64,000 nucleotides of DNA. It comes from Gonapodya prolifera JEL478 (Eukaryota > Monoblepharomycota > Monoblepharidomycetes > Monoblepharidales > Gonapodyaceae). The position numbers and the translations under genes were made by a program. The notes under the pieces are model-generated. The model was not told the origin of the DNA, searched no databases, and worked only from the letters and a program-made list of their open reading frames with translations. Positions 45,646 through 57,619 of the stretch are shown here, piece after piece; positions within the stretch are counted from its first letter, which is position 1, and each line of letters starts with the position of its first letter. The DNA lies in NCBI GenBank assembly GCA_001574975.1, contig KQ965784.1:231606-295605 (forward strand). The letters are read 5' to 3'.

Positions 45646-48178
45646 ATGAACTCCCGTCGGCAATCGATCATGTATACCCCCAATGCGAACCCCTCAAGCG
45701 ACGGTGGAACAGCAATAGTTTCATCACCCAACGGGACCTTGGAAGCATCCAAATCTACTGAGTCCGGATCCAAGGTTGCCGAGCCCATCGTCAAGCCCTG
45801 GGTGAGCGTGGGGATGAGGACGGTGATCATCGTGCTTGTACTGGTCAAGTGAGTTTCGAGTGAACAGTACTCCAATATTTCGATGATCCTCCAGCAAACC
45901 TTATGTCCCCTCGCAATAGCATTCTCTTGGTCTCAGTAATTACGGTGTGGATCGGTATGTAGTACGGTGCTCGTGTGCTGTGTTACTTTGGTGTCTTCTG
46001 ACAAATCATAATCGAATCCCCAAAAAGGAACGACAACAAACGCGCAAAGCATAGCCATTTCCACCACCAGAGGTAAGCAAAGCGCTCACTGCTGGATGCC
46101 GCTCATAGTCCCCACTGACAGATCGATTTAGCGTCGGCAACTATTGAATCTCTTGCCAAGGCCCTGCAAGAGCATGCGAGCGATGTGATCGCTGGAAAGA
46201 TCGGTAATTGGAAGGGGATTGAGCGTGGTGCGATCATAAAGTTGACTTCACTTTCTTCTTGCGCAGAGACATACCTTCAGACTGTGAGTGCTGCACACGA
46301 CGCTCTGCCCCACACTCGCTTGACACCTCCAATCCTACAAAGAGCTTCGTCTTCCTCCAAGCTCTTGTTGACTCGATCAGTGTCGGTACAATAGCCTATA
46401 CAGACCTGGAGTGAGCCCCTTTCGACAAAGTTTCCCATCCCGCTCATCATTCACTCGCCCAACTCCTGCGCTTTTCCTTACCCTTAGCCGTCTCATCCCA
46501 GCACTTGTCAACTCCGTCAAAACAATTGGACTCAAGAGTAAGTCTTCTCTACTATCAAGGCACCCAGACTCATCTAAACCCGTTTATTACGCAACAGGCA
46601 ACATGCTTTTGACGGCCATCTACATGTTTGACCCAGCCACAACCATCGCCATTCTTCCCTCGGGATCTTCATACTTGTACCTGTACGCGACTACGAACCT
46701 TTCCTGCACCCGTTTCTGCCCCCTGCAGAACACCAATGGTCTTATGCATTTGTACCCAGCGAGTCCCGTGACGGGTGGAATCATTCCAAAGAGCTTTTTT
46801 AACGTAAGTAGGATGCCTCCGTGTTCTGCTGCTTGCTCACTTCCCCAATTGCTGTCGTGACCTCGTTCAGACCACATACAATGTCACTGCCGACGTCACC
46901 CGGTACCGCCGATACCTTCCGATAGGACGCGCCCAGCTCGACGACCCGATGGTTGATCAGATCATTGCCATTGGTACCCTCGTGCAGATTATGGGTGTGT
47001 CCTTGTACGACCCGACTGGGAGGGAGGTTGCAACGGCCAACGTGGAGTTCACCATTCAGAACCTATGTGATGTGTTGGACGACAGCAAGTCAGGTGGGCT
47101 CACTTCGTTAACGCTCAAAGGCGAAAATCTGATCTTTGAATGTTGGTCCTTAGTGGCAACGCCAAACTCAGTGTTCTATGCAATGGACCACAATGCAAAT
47201 GTCATTGCCATGTCTGGGCTGGGCAACGCCACAATGCAAAAAGCGGTAGGTACTCGTTCACACACAACTACCAGCAATAGTCTGAAACCGTGTCGTCCGC
47301 TTAGACGCTCACTTCAATGAAAATGGGACCGTACGGACTTTACAGCACACCAAAAAGTATTTTCGAGTTCCCGGAATCTGATTACCCACTTTTGAATTTG
47401 TCCGCGAGAACGATCTTCAACTACGCGAACGGAAACTTGTCGTCGGATTTCCAGGACAACCAATGGAGAATGGACGAGTTTATGTTCCGGGTGACTACCA
47501 AAACAATCTTTGGATTCAAGTACATTGTTGTTGCTGGAGCGTGAGTTGTCTTCTCTCTGAGCTCCAACAATAATATTATTCTAAGCACTATGAGCAGAGC
47601 TGAAGATGACTACCTCGGAGAAATGGACGTGATACAAGATGAACTAACTGCAAACGGCAAAAAATCGGACATTATTGTGATCGCTACGGGTACGTGTCTC
47701 TTCGTCTTTGTCGCCAGCACAAGCCTGAAACAAGATCACTTCCATTTCTTGGCAACCTTTTCTTCGTCCGTCTTCTGTGCACTCACCAGCGGCCGGCCTT
47801 GTTCTTTTCATGTCCATCATATCGGCTACATTTACGTGGTACTGCATCTCACGTCCCATTAACGTCATGCTCCTGGCAATGCAAAGGGCCACCAAGTTTG
47901 ACTTCAGTGATGTTGCCAATGGATCACTGAACATGAATGCGTCCATCCTCACCGAGGTTCAACAGACGCAGGAGTACTTTTACAAGATGCTGAAAACGTT
48001 TGCAACGGCGTTAAAGCGTGAGTACATTGCTGAGACGATGTCCGTGGTGTTGGACGATGTAACATGCCCATCGATCGGTTCTTTAGAACACAAATCGCTT
48101 GTGGGTGGCAAGACTACCGCGGCAGGATCTCACTCGGTCAAACCGATAGAGAAGTCATTTATTGCTCCTGACATGTAA
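45646..48178 (+). CDS. Membrane sensor with dCache-like extracellular and HAMP-like domains, no output domain
   Basis: Many small exons. The first encodes a cytosolic N-terminus and a membrane span (VGMRTVIIVLVLV, continuing SILLVSVITVWI). A large extracellular part follows, with helical entry (IESLAKALQEHASDVIAGKI) and two PAS-like lobes: NMLLTAIYMFDPATTIAILP, DVTRYRRYLPIGRAQLDDP, GVSLYDPTGREVATANVEF, and YGLYSTPKSIFEFPE plus QWRMDEFMFRV. This is the double-Cache layout of ligand sensors. A second span (about 47780-47850, VLFMSIISATFTWYCIS) leads to SRPINVMLLAMQRATKFDFS, which matches a HAMP linker. The protein then ends within about 90 residues at 48178, with no cyclase, kinase or phosphatase domain. 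In zoosporic fungi similar heads are coupled to cyclases; here a partner protein may supply the output. Some exon limits are uncertain. Confidence 0.7.
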
Positions 48179-48398
48179 ATCCCGAAGAGCTCAGAGAGGA
48201 GAAAAGAAGAGAGAGGAAGTTATAAGTGTGAAAAAATAGAAGTGCAGTTTGTGCCCCACATCCCCGCCGAGCAGCGCAAGGGTTACGAACATTCTTCTGG
48301 TTCTCATCTCCTCTCTCCTACCCCTCTTCTTCCACTCCGCTTCTCATCTCCTCTCTATCTTCTACTGTTCTCCCCAACTCGCCTAATCCCCAAGGACA

Positions 48399-49787
48399 AT
48401 GTCCATCGCGAAATTCCCCGACGAAATTTTAGTTCACGTTTTCCGGAGTGTCGATTCCTCAACATTCTTTTCATCCGCAGTCTGTGTCTCGCGGAGATGG
48501 AACCACGTCGCAATGTCGACGTTTGGGGCAGGGGTCGGCGTGATCCCCATTGAAGTCAACATTGGATACCAATATGAAGATCCTCCTTGGAGCGTGGAAG
48601 CGCGCCCGCCATCAGTCCGCGTCGTTCACCGTTACGAATCGTTTTTTCCACGCTGGGACCACGCGAGCCGAGTGTGGGTCGCTGGCTTAGCGACAGTGTT
48701 GCTTGATTTCACATGCGCGGTGGACAACACCAGTATTCAACACGTTGTGGACCAGGAAAAACGCTCAAAACTTGGTCCTCCTGGATGGAGACCGTTCCCT
48801 ATCGTTACAAAAGCAAGCATTCGACTTTGCCGTGACACCATTCTCGACAACGCTCTTCGAAGTGTCATGGCACTCCGACCGGAGGCTCTCAGTTGCAATG
48901 ATGCACAACTGCTAGTCATCAAGGAGACTGCGTTGCCTGGCACCTTTAATTTTGTCCGGCATTTGACTGTGACGCCGACACTACTTCTTGGCCACGACAG
49001 CCCCGGTTCTTCTTTTGTCCTTTACAAATCACTGTCTCTCTTCGAGAACCTTGACCTATTCGAAACGGCTTACTTTCAATCAGCTAGCACCTATCTACCT
49101 CCCCCGGCCCCTTTGCATTCGATTCGCGCCTGCTCGCTGAGGGAGCTTCATATCACCTTTATTCACTTGAGCGACGATGCCGTCTGCAATATTCTCCTGG
49201 GATTATCATCGCACTGTCCCAACCTCCAGATCCTCGGAGACTTCTCTCCATCCTCAAACTTCTGGATTGCACTGTCTCGCCATCCCATACTTCCTGTTTT
49301 CACACAACCAATCACAATTGCAGTGAGAATTTCAAAAGATTCACCAAATCCCCGCGATTCTGTGGAGGCGCCAGCTGCATTTTCCCAAACCGTCACGAGG
49401 CTCTTCCCACACCTCATCGTGATCGAATGCAGAATCTCCCTCACAAACGTAGACATGGGACTCACCAAAATCTTACAAAATAATGGGTCATCGTCCAGTT
49501 CGTCTTCTAGTCAAGACGGTGGTCAACTCGTGAAAGAACGGCTCATGATTCAATCGAGCGGCATGAGTGTGCTTCATCAGTGGGTTGCAGCATGTCGTGA
49601 ACTGATGGAGATCCTCCCGGCAAACACGTTGCGATTCGACATCTCGTCTTTTTACATGAGAGGTGCACAAGCGAAATGGTGGCGGGGCGACGGGAATGCT
49701 ATCTTCGCTGAAGATCTGAAGAGGGCGGGAAAGGCCATGGGAAAAAGGGTAGAGTGTTTGTCGCGACGTGTATCCAAAAGACGATAG
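48399..49787 (+). CDS. F-box protein, single exon
   Basis: A 462-residue intronless gene. The N-terminus is an F-box (MSIAKFPDEILVHVFRSVD, CVSRRWNHVA), which in the family binds Skp1 and brings targets to an SCF ubiquitin ligase. The remainder shows loose leucine-rich segments, e.g. CSLRELHITFIHLSDDAVCN and HCPNLQILGDFSP, as in fungal F-box proteins with degenerate LRRs. The start ATG at 48399 immediately begins the F-box, and pyrimidine-rich 5' sequence precedes it. The target is unknown. Confidence 0.85.
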   Translation: MSIAKFPDEILVHVFRSVDSSTFFSSAVCVSRRWNHVAMSTFGAGVGVIPIEVNIGYQYEDPPWSVEARPPSVRVVHRYESFFPRWDHASRVWVAGLATVLLDFTCAVDNTSIQHVVDQEKRSKLGPPGWRPFPIVTKASIRLCRDTILDNALRSVMALRPEALSCNDAQLLVIKETALPGTFNFVRHLTVTPTLLLGHDSPGSSFVLYKSLSLFENLDLFETAYFQSASTYLPPPAPLHSIRACSLRELHITFIHLSDDAVCNILLGLSSHCPNLQILGDFSPSSNFWIALSRHPILPVFTQPITIAVRISKDSPNPRDSVEAPAAFSQTVTRLFPHLIVIECRISLTNVDMGLTKILQNNGSSSSSSSSQDGGQLVKERLMIQSSGMSVLHQWVAACRELMEILPANTLRFDISSFYMRGAQAKWWRGDGNAIFAEDLKRAGKAMGKRVECLSRRVSKRR

Positions 49788-49950
49788 CATGGTTATGGTG
49801 TAATGGCGATGCACTTGAACACCTATGTAGAGTGAGAAGGAACGTGAATTACTTCTTTAATACAATAACGTCTCTATTATGTTCAGTTTGACTGTTAACC
49901 ACGACATGTCCATCCATCTGGTGAGCACGCGCAACGGATCTTCCCATCCT

Positions 49951-52287
49951 TCACACTGTCCGCCCAACTTCTACTGTCACCGAAACTGCTCCTTCCGGTA
50001 CGCCCGTTGCGGACGCCGTTGTCCTCTTCCTCGCCCGCGTTGCAGTCCCTCCTCGCGATCTTCCAGTCATCTCTAGAACCTCGGCGCCTCCCGGCACTTC
50101 CGCATTACCCCACGTAAACACGCCCCGACCTCCGTTGGAGGGAATCGTCACATCAACGCCATCCGCTTCCCGTGATGGTGGTCCCGCATGCAGTGGGGTC
50201 AGGGTCAGCGCGATGGGCTCTGGTCGGGATGGTATCCGAGCGCGCATGACGGGACCAGTGGAGTCGCCGGCGTCGGGAGGTACGGTCGGTGTGGCAGACC
50301 CGAACGTCATAGCATTGATAGCTGCCAGAGATTCATGAGGGGCCAAGGTGGACGCGGGTGGGTGACGTCCTGAGCGACCCCATTTTCCAGAGTGCTTTTC
50401 TGGCTCCGCGGCGTCGTTCCAGTGATACATGAAGTACTCAGACCCGCCAATAAGTAAGCCGCCACCAATTATGTTGCCCAAAACCACGGCCGATTGATTG
50501 TACCAGAAGCCAGCCCAGCTGTGTCGGAAAAGAGTGATGACTTCAACAACTCAGAGACCGAGAACGATGACTTACGTCACATTGGCTCCATAGTAAATTG
50601 AAAGCGGAACAAACATCATGTTTGCAACACAATGTTCATAACCGATGACTGCGAAGGTAACAATTGGACTTATGGCATGGACGTCAGGCGCGACGAAGAG
50701 ATTTCATAAGAATATAACACTCACATCCACATGGCAATGATTTTACCGGTCACGTCTCTTGCTGCCAAACCCAAAAATATCGAAAGACACACCAAGGCAT
50801 TTGCAGGAATTCCTCGGAGGAAGAGGACGTGCCACGGCAGAGTGGTCTGAGTAGGGGTGGTAAGTTTACTCAAGAAATGCGGCGGACAACAGTCACAGCA
50901 CCTTGGTGACCCCGATCGCTGAAATGTAGCTGAGGTATGGCTCATTTTTGAACACATCCGTGATAAATCCAAACAAGTAGCCGCAAAGCAGGCATGCGGC
51001 AAGGTTTCCTAAGTAGACGAGTGTCCAATTTCGCAAAAGGCCAAATGCGCTGATACGACGGTTGAGCAGCGACACCACGAGGATCACTTGATAAAGGAGA
51101 GGGAGTGGTTGTGGGAATTTGTGATACGGTCTCATCGACGCAATCGAGTTCGCTTACTTGTATTCCCTGTGAAAAGCTCCCCTCCAAAAAGCACGATGTA
51201 GAAGAGTCCAACTATATACAGATGTAACCGAAAACAAATCACAGATTTGAGAGGATGAAAGGTAGATTGAGATGAGCTCGCTTAAAAGAACGTTGACATG
51301 GTCCATAATTAGGCTCTCTTACCAGGAAAGGTCATTCCAAGTAGCAGTTTGGAGATCGCCGGATACGCCTGACGGATTTCAAGAGGAATCCCGCCTCCTG
51401 CACTGAGGGCAAAGATGCATCCCTGTGATACAAAAAAGCCCGCGAGTATAGAAAGGACTGGATTTGTTTTCGCAAGGTGAGCATGGAGAGTTGGATGCGT
51501 TTTCTGGTAGACTTACAGAGAGTTTTGTCCCACGGAATCTCGTTCTTTTTGACACCGAGGTTGGCTACAATTGTCTGCATGGACGTGAATGATGATTAGC
51601 AAACAACGCAAGTATACGGGCATGATTTCCGAACGCACACACCTCAAGAGCCTCTCCTTTGTTAATATCATCAATCTTAACAGTGTCTTTTGCGCGAAAG
51701 GCGGAATCCTCCTCCATCGGAACAACCTCCGGCACGCCCTCCTTCCCGCCGATTTGTCCAGCGTCCCCTTGCAAATCCTCCGGCCATGCCTCTGCCACGT
51801 ATGCGTCGTCCGGGTCATCTCGAGGAGCCGGGTGACGCTTACCATTACCCGGCGAGGGAGAGCGAGGCGGTTTGGTGTTGGCAAGGTGGTGGTGTCCCAG
51901 CGACGTTGAAGAGGAGTGGTGCTCGCTTACTGCGAAAGGTAGCGCGGGCGTTCCGTTGGGGTGGGGAGTAGTAGACCCTGGTCGAGGTGTGTGACCCCGA
52001 ACGAGGTCCATAAGATGCCGAGCTGAGAGAACGTGGTGTATGGGACCGTTCCCTGTGGGTGTTGGTGTGTGAGGAATGTTTTCCGAGACAATGTGAACGG
52101 GGATTGATCCTGGCGTTGTCTCCGCCGTATCCCCCAGCATAGCGATTGGAGCACGACATGATTCCGGTTCCGGAAACGCTCGCGTTGACGGAGAAACGGA
52201 GGTTTCGATGGTGGAAGAGCGGTTGAGCGGAGCGCTAGATACCAAGGTCGGGTCGAGAGAGGGTATCGGCGACTGCGTTTGCCGCAC
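49951..52287 (-). CDS. Formate/nitrite transporter (FNT) family membrane channel
   Basis: Moves small anions such as formate, nitrite, lactate or acetate with protons across a membrane. Exon 1 (from the ATG at 52287) encodes a ~210-residue hydrophilic N-terminus ending DDINKGEALE. Later exons carry family segments in order: ANLGVKKNEIPWDKTL, AGFFVSQGCIFALSAGGG, SKLLLGMTFP, GLFYIVLFGGELFTGN, GLLRNWTLVYLGNLAACL, LRGIPANALVCLSIFLGLAA, VIGYEHCVANMMFVPLSI, and GNIIGGGLLIGGSEYFMYHW (sixth span). The last exon adds a ~150-residue hydrophilic C-terminus to 49951. Six spans and the conserved His in YEHCVAN fit the family. Long soluble ends are typical of fungal members. The substrate cannot be read from sequence alone. 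Confidence 0.88.
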
Positions 52288-53410
52288 TGGTCTTGGAGCG
52301 GCGAGTGGTTGAAGGGGGGCTGAATGTGATTGGGTCGTTCAGACTTTGAAGCGAGTGAATGGTTGAAGTCCTCGAAATCACTCAATCCAGCGGTCCCGCT
52401 TCCTGTGAGGACTGTCTCGTATACCGACGCCCGACGTACCTCTCTCTGTCAGCCCCTCCGAGTCATCATCCATATCGTGTTGCATTTCTGTCGGCTGGTA
52501 TTGGAGGTAATGAAGTTCTGTGAATGAGTGATCGCCTCTCGCGTCGACCGCCCCCTCACGACGAAACGAATGGCAAATGTGCAGCCAAGATGAAATGGCG
52601 TCGGCGTATAAAGGGTCTCTCCGCCCACGTCAGGTACCCCGCCCACGTTGTCCCCCACACCGATCTTCCATTCTTCACCGTTTCGCATCGTTTCGTGGGG
52701 ATCCATCACTACCTCCCGACGTTCCCACAGAGGCATTGAAGAGCTGGCGACGCTCAATACATGTCGATTCGCGTCCGCTCGGCGTATTGCGCCATGCAAA
52801 CGCGACGCGTCAAACGAAGAGATCGCGGGCACCTGTCGTACTAACCACAAACAGATTTGTCCTTGTTCGCGAAGATGTTATTCGCCGCTCAAGAGATGAA
52901 ACCTGAGGAAGCTGGCGGGGATTATACTTCAGCGTTGGTGAGTCACCCTTCATCCGGACTGAAAAGGTTGAACCTCCTCTGCAACTTCTGATGAATAGGT
53001 ACAAGAGGGTACAAGCATGTAATGCAAGAAAGGGTGCATATATCGTTGGCAACAGCTCCACGTTACTCCACGGAAAGCGCGATAAGCTTTCCCAGCTGGA
53101 CAAAGTAAGGATCTAAATTGAACAAAAGATTCCACACTTTCTAATCCCCTCCCGGTACGGGGTTCAGCAGCGAGATATTGAGTGGCATTTCGCTTTTGGG
53201 AAATCAAATGAATTTGTTGCAAATGAAGTCGCGAATGGGTCAAACACTTTCCGCTTCGAATAACGGACGGACAAAAGCTCACACAATGAAAATCGAGACA
53301 AAAAGATGTATTTACAAGTGTCACAAGGTGGAATTTAAAAATTCCGTTGACAGAACCAAGAGGTTTACCCTCCGGATGTACTACAAGTCGATACAGTCAG
53401 CTCCGGGCCC
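52288..53410. other. Intergenic, FNT promoter and H2A 3' side
   Basis: A TATAAAG occurs on the plus strand at 52607-52613, facing away from the FNT gene, with only short unrecognised plus-strand frames after it. No gene is supported. Confidence 0.4.
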
Positions 53411-54140
53411 TTAAGCCTCCTGGCTAGCCTTTCCACCCTTGCCAGCGCGGGGAGGGGGAGCTCCGGGAAGGTCGGTCTTCTTGGGGAGGAGCACCGAGTG
53501 GATGTTGGGGAGCACACCACCCTGGGCAATGGTGACGCCGGCAAGAAGCTTGTTCAGCTCCTCGTCGTTACGGATGGCGAGCTGCGAGTGAAGTCGAGGC
53601 AAGGCGAGGCGAGGAAGGGAAACCGTCAACAAAATGTTAGAGTGGAAACGTTGGAGTGAAAGCTCACCTGCAAGTGCCTGGGGATGATACGGGTCTTCTT
53701 GTTGTCCCTCGCGGCGTTTCCGGCGAGCTCGAGAATCTCAGCGACGAGGTACTCGAGAACGGCGGCGAGGTAGACGGGCGCACCGGCACCGACACGCTGA
53801 GCGTAGTTGCCCTTGCGGAGGAGACGGTGGATACGACCGACGGGGAACTACAAGATCCGAGTCCGAGAGAGGGTGCAGGAGAAGAGTGTTGCGGTCAGCA
53901 TCGGAAAGAGCGGTCCAGATTGAAGAAAGCCTGCAACGCACCTGAAGTCCGGCCTTTGCGGACCTGGACTTGGACTTGGAGTCAGATGCCTTTCCTGCCT
54001 TTCCTGCCTTTCCCTTTCCTGATTGGTGGAAAAAGAAGCATCGCAAGACGTTCCGTGGTGAGAGAGGGTGGGGATGGGAAGAATCGAGGTCAGTTACGAG
54101 TCCGATTCCACCAGAATTCGGGCGGCGACGCACCAGACAT
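53411..54140 (-). CDS. Histone H2A (with C-terminal SQEA)
   Basis: Core histone of the nucleosome. Exons: a 3-residue first exon from the ATG at 54140, a basic tail exon ([26 protein letters not shown]), the fold exon [20 protein letters not shown] through [13 protein letters not shown], and the last exon [20 protein letters not shown] through SVLLPKKT to the TAA at 53411. The protein ends KASQEA, so it carries the SQE motif phosphorylated in fungal H2A after DNA breaks (usually SQEL). The gene is divergent from H2B with 250 bases between start codons. Confidence 0.96.
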
Positions 54141-54390
54141 GACGATTGAAGGTTGATGAAAGCGGTGACGAAAAGGTGCGAGAGTTTTCGACGGCGAGCG
54201 TGATGAAAATTGGCGGTGGACGGACCAAGGTTTATGAATGCGCGCACTGTGGCGCAGAGGGGCCCACTGCGAGTTATCCGGGTGGGGCACGCAAGGGCAG
54301 CGGCCGCTCGTATAAAGGCAGGCCACACACCCATTCGAACCATCACCGTCGCTTCAAGTTTTCCAACTCTCCAACCGAAGAATCATCGTC
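54141..54390. promoter_or_regulatory. Shared divergent H2A/H2B promoter
   Basis: The 250 bases between the two histone ATGs. A clear TATAAAG lies at 54311-54317, 74 bases before the H2B start. On the H2A side only weaker AT motifs (cataaac, about 54231) are seen. Divergent histone pairs are normally co-regulated in S phase. Confidence 0.75.
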
Positions 54391-55191
54391 ATGCCGCCCA
54401 AGAAAGCCGCAGAATCCGCCGAGAAGGCCCCCGTCGCCGAGAAGGGTGAGTGTCGCAGACTTGTCGCCCAGGCAATTGGGACCGCGGAGCCGATCGACCT
54501 CGCCTCGTCGATGGATTTTCGTTTCTTTCGATTCACGATTCGATGCTGATTCGTTCCCTCGTCTTCGTTGCTGATTCCTCCGCCTGCTTGTTACCTGGCC
54601 TTGTTCATCCACCGCCATCCTTTCAACTACTGCAGCCCCCGCGAAGAAGCCCGCCGGAAAGGGTGAGTTCTCATGTTACTTTTTATTACACGGACTAGTT
54701 TCTCATTCGACGTGTCTTTCTCTCCCTGCAGCTCCCGCGAAGAAGGCCACCGGAGGAGACAAGAAGGGAAAGAAGAAGTCCCGGAAGGAGACCTACTCTT
54801 CCTACATCTACAAGGTCCTCAAGCAGGGTGAGTTGAGGCCGCTCATGTTACCGGGCTTCTCTGAATCACTCACCTGTACCTCCCTTGCCAGTCCACCCCG
54901 ACACTGGTATCTCGAACAAGGCCATGTCCATTCTCAACTCGTTCGTGAACGACATTTTCGAGCGTGCTGCCACTGAGGCTTCTCGTCTTGGTGAGTCCAA
55001 CCACATTCTCTCTCCACCGATCATAATCTTGACGCGTCTTTTCCACTTCCTCAGCCTCGTACAACAAGCGCTCCACTATCTCGTCCCGCGAGGTCCAGAC
55101 CGCCATCCGTCTGATCCTCCCCGGAGAGCTCGCCAAGCACGCCGTGTCTGAGGGCACCAAGGCTGTGACCAAGTTCACCAGCTCCAAGTAA
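54391..55191 (+). CDS. Histone H2B
   Basis: Core histone. Five exons: [39 protein letters not shown] through [35 protein letters not shown] through [10 protein letters not shown]; and [20 protein letters not shown] through AVTKFTSSK to the TAA at 55189-55191. The C-terminal lysine in AVTKFTSSK is the known ubiquitination site region. The N-terminal tail has repeated APAKK blocks split over separate exons, suggesting small exon duplications. Confidence 0.97.
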
Positions 55192-55476
55192 ACTGGTTGA
55201 AGGGGATACGCTTTTCCACTCCCACCGTGGATAATTAAGGAGGGAAATCATTGGTTTTTCGTAAAAACCACCTCAATTGTACATATCGATATACATTTCT
55301 TGCTTCCAAATGCAGAAGTCTTGCCTTGTGATGTCCCAGTTCCTTCCTCTTGTTGCTTATTTCTTGCCTTGAAAATAGTCCCTTTACTGTCAATTACTGA
55401 GTGGGGTAATAAGAAGGTGAAATGTATTAGAAGTTCAAGCTCTCTGCTCACCATCATCTTCCTCCTTCTCCAACGC

Positions 55477-57429
55477 ATGGCCTTACCACGCCCCCGCTCC
55501 AGTTCCGCGTCGACTGCCAACACTCTTGGCGCTCCTTCTTCTTCATCATCAAACGTGGATGCGAATCTGCTGGTTCCCCGTGGGCGCAAACTGAAAGTCC
55601 GTCTGGGGCCTTCATGGCAGGACAAGGCCGCCTATGTAGCACTGAAATGTGAGCAACTGGCTCAAAGTGACATCTACGAGTACCTTTACCGAGGAAACGA
55701 GTGGAATCTTGAAGGGATTGGTTGAGAAGTCGGTCCGATCAACCCAACATCATTCTTCAAGGAAACCAGCTTTTATGTGGTATTATGGCTGATGCAGCTT
55801 CCCCATATATCTGTCAGATCAATTGCGACCCGGTTCGATGGACACTTCCCCCCTCGTTACTCTTTCGGATGCCGGGGAAAGTTGGAACTTGAACGCTTTT
55901 GCGAAAGGAAGCCAGGTGAGTTTCCGAATCAGTAAAACGGACTTTTATTGAAGCAATACTTAAACTCCTCCTCTTACGTGAAAAAACGGTGTCCACCTTG
56001 ACGACGGTGCTTGCAGATACCAACTCACACACTCTCTGCCCCACGAAACGAGGATCGTGGCACCGATTGCGTGCTTCTTCTCGATACCAGCACTAATCCA
56101 CCTGTAAGAATTATCTTTTTTCAAGTCGGAAAACAAAACTGCTGTCTGATTATTTCGGTTAAGACCCTCATCTTAGAACGCCTCGCCATCTCTGTTTCTC
56201 AGTTGCGTCCATCCAAAACCGCTAGTCATACCGGAAGCCTTGCACCAGGACAGTCAGCCTCCGCAGTCAGGGCACCCAGTCCCAGACCACCTTCCGTTGG
56301 AATTACGTCTAAATCAAAACCGTCGCCCGCTAGTTCCCCTCCCACGAAACACAGCCCGCCGCCAAAAGAGTCTGCGGACTCGGATGATTCCTTGTCCTTT
56401 TCGTCAGCGGATTCTCCACCCCACAAACCCTTCACGTTACCGCTTCCACCAGTGGCTCTGCCGCTTCTACCACCACATCAACCTAACCCCCCCCCTCAAG
56501 TTCCGATCGAATTTTCAGAAGCATCTTCATCCGAGTCCTCTGACGAGGCACCGGAACCAACTCCGGCACCTTTCTTCCCCCCGTATTTGACTGCACGAAA
56601 AGCAGCTGGCGCTGGTGATGACGAAGACGATGACGATCGAGATGGCGAATATACCGCGCGACCGTCTGGTCGACGAAGCTCACGTGGAGGATCGTCGAAT
56701 CGCGGGAAGCCGGCACGAGGGAAGAAGCGCGGAGCGGGCGCGGGCAAAGCCCCTGCGGGGAAGCGAGGCGGCTCATCTTCTGCGAGTACATCTTCTGTGA
56801 GTGCGACAGGGGCGGGTCGAGGTGCCAGCAAGCGGGGTGGTAGGGCCACCGCGGCCAAGAAAGGACCACGGGGTAAAGCACCTGCCCAGCAAGCACCGAC
56901 GGTGGTGGAGTATTCTGAAGAAAGTGACGACGACAACGAGACATCGCCTGTATCTTACACATCGGGCTTTGGAGCACCTTACCCTGTCCCGGTTATTCCC
57001 GTTCATACCGTGCCACTATCTTCACGCCCTACTGCCCCAGTGGAAGATCAAGATAGTTTTTTGGACGATTTGGCGGATTTGGTGGAAGAGGATCTGGAGA
57101 ACGAAGTGGACAGCCCGATGGACATTGACAGCAGACCAGCCGTGAGTGTGAACCTTGTGACAGATGCACTACCTCAGAATCAATTCTCTATCCTGAACAT
57201 GCAGGCACCTGCGGTCTCGGCGTCTCATCTTTACGCACCCCCAGCTACTTCGGCGGGTACAGGCCCTGTCTCCCTGTCGGCTAGATTTGGAGGTACGTTA
57301 ACAACATATTGCCATGGATGACAATTCACTTACGAGACGTTTTTGATGTGCTTCACCTCGACCATATTGTGCCTTCTCTGCAATTCTCCGACATCAGATG
57401 ATGAGAGCAGTACGAGTGAAAGCGATTAA
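55477..57429 (+). CDS. EAF-family RNA polymerase II elongation factor (ELL-associated type)
   Basis: Exon 1 (from the ATG at 55477) ends at GTGAGC near 55650 and joins at about 55830 to give AAYVALKYQLRPGSMDTS, which matches the EAF signature (human form: F-x-TVRYDFKPASIDTS). The next exon has GESWNLNAFAKGSQ, then TDCVLLLDTSTNPP, joining to TLILERLAISVSQLR, as in the EAF domain end (DCVLIINHDTG...LEKL). The rest is a disordered Ser/Pro tail with acidic blocks (DDEDDDDRDGE), basic RGG-like parts (RSSRGGSSNRGKPARGKKRG) and a final DDESSSTSESD to the TAA at 57427-57429. EAF proteins bind ELL and stimulate elongation in the nucleus; the acidic Ser-rich tail is typical of the activation region. 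Four introns, all in frame. The domain call rests on eye alignment. Confidence 0.75.
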
Positions 57430-57619
57430 ATTGATGCTTCAATTTTTTTCCCGCCCTTCTTTACCTGAAAGTTGGGCTTAACGTTGGGGTTTTTTTTAGG
57501 AACTTTATTCACAACAAGAAACATAGTGTCGATTAGTCGATTAAATATTCGAATGGATGATATACCAAGTGAAGATCAGGTGTAGTAATAAAAAAAACGG
57601 CCAGCCATCGCTCCACATA

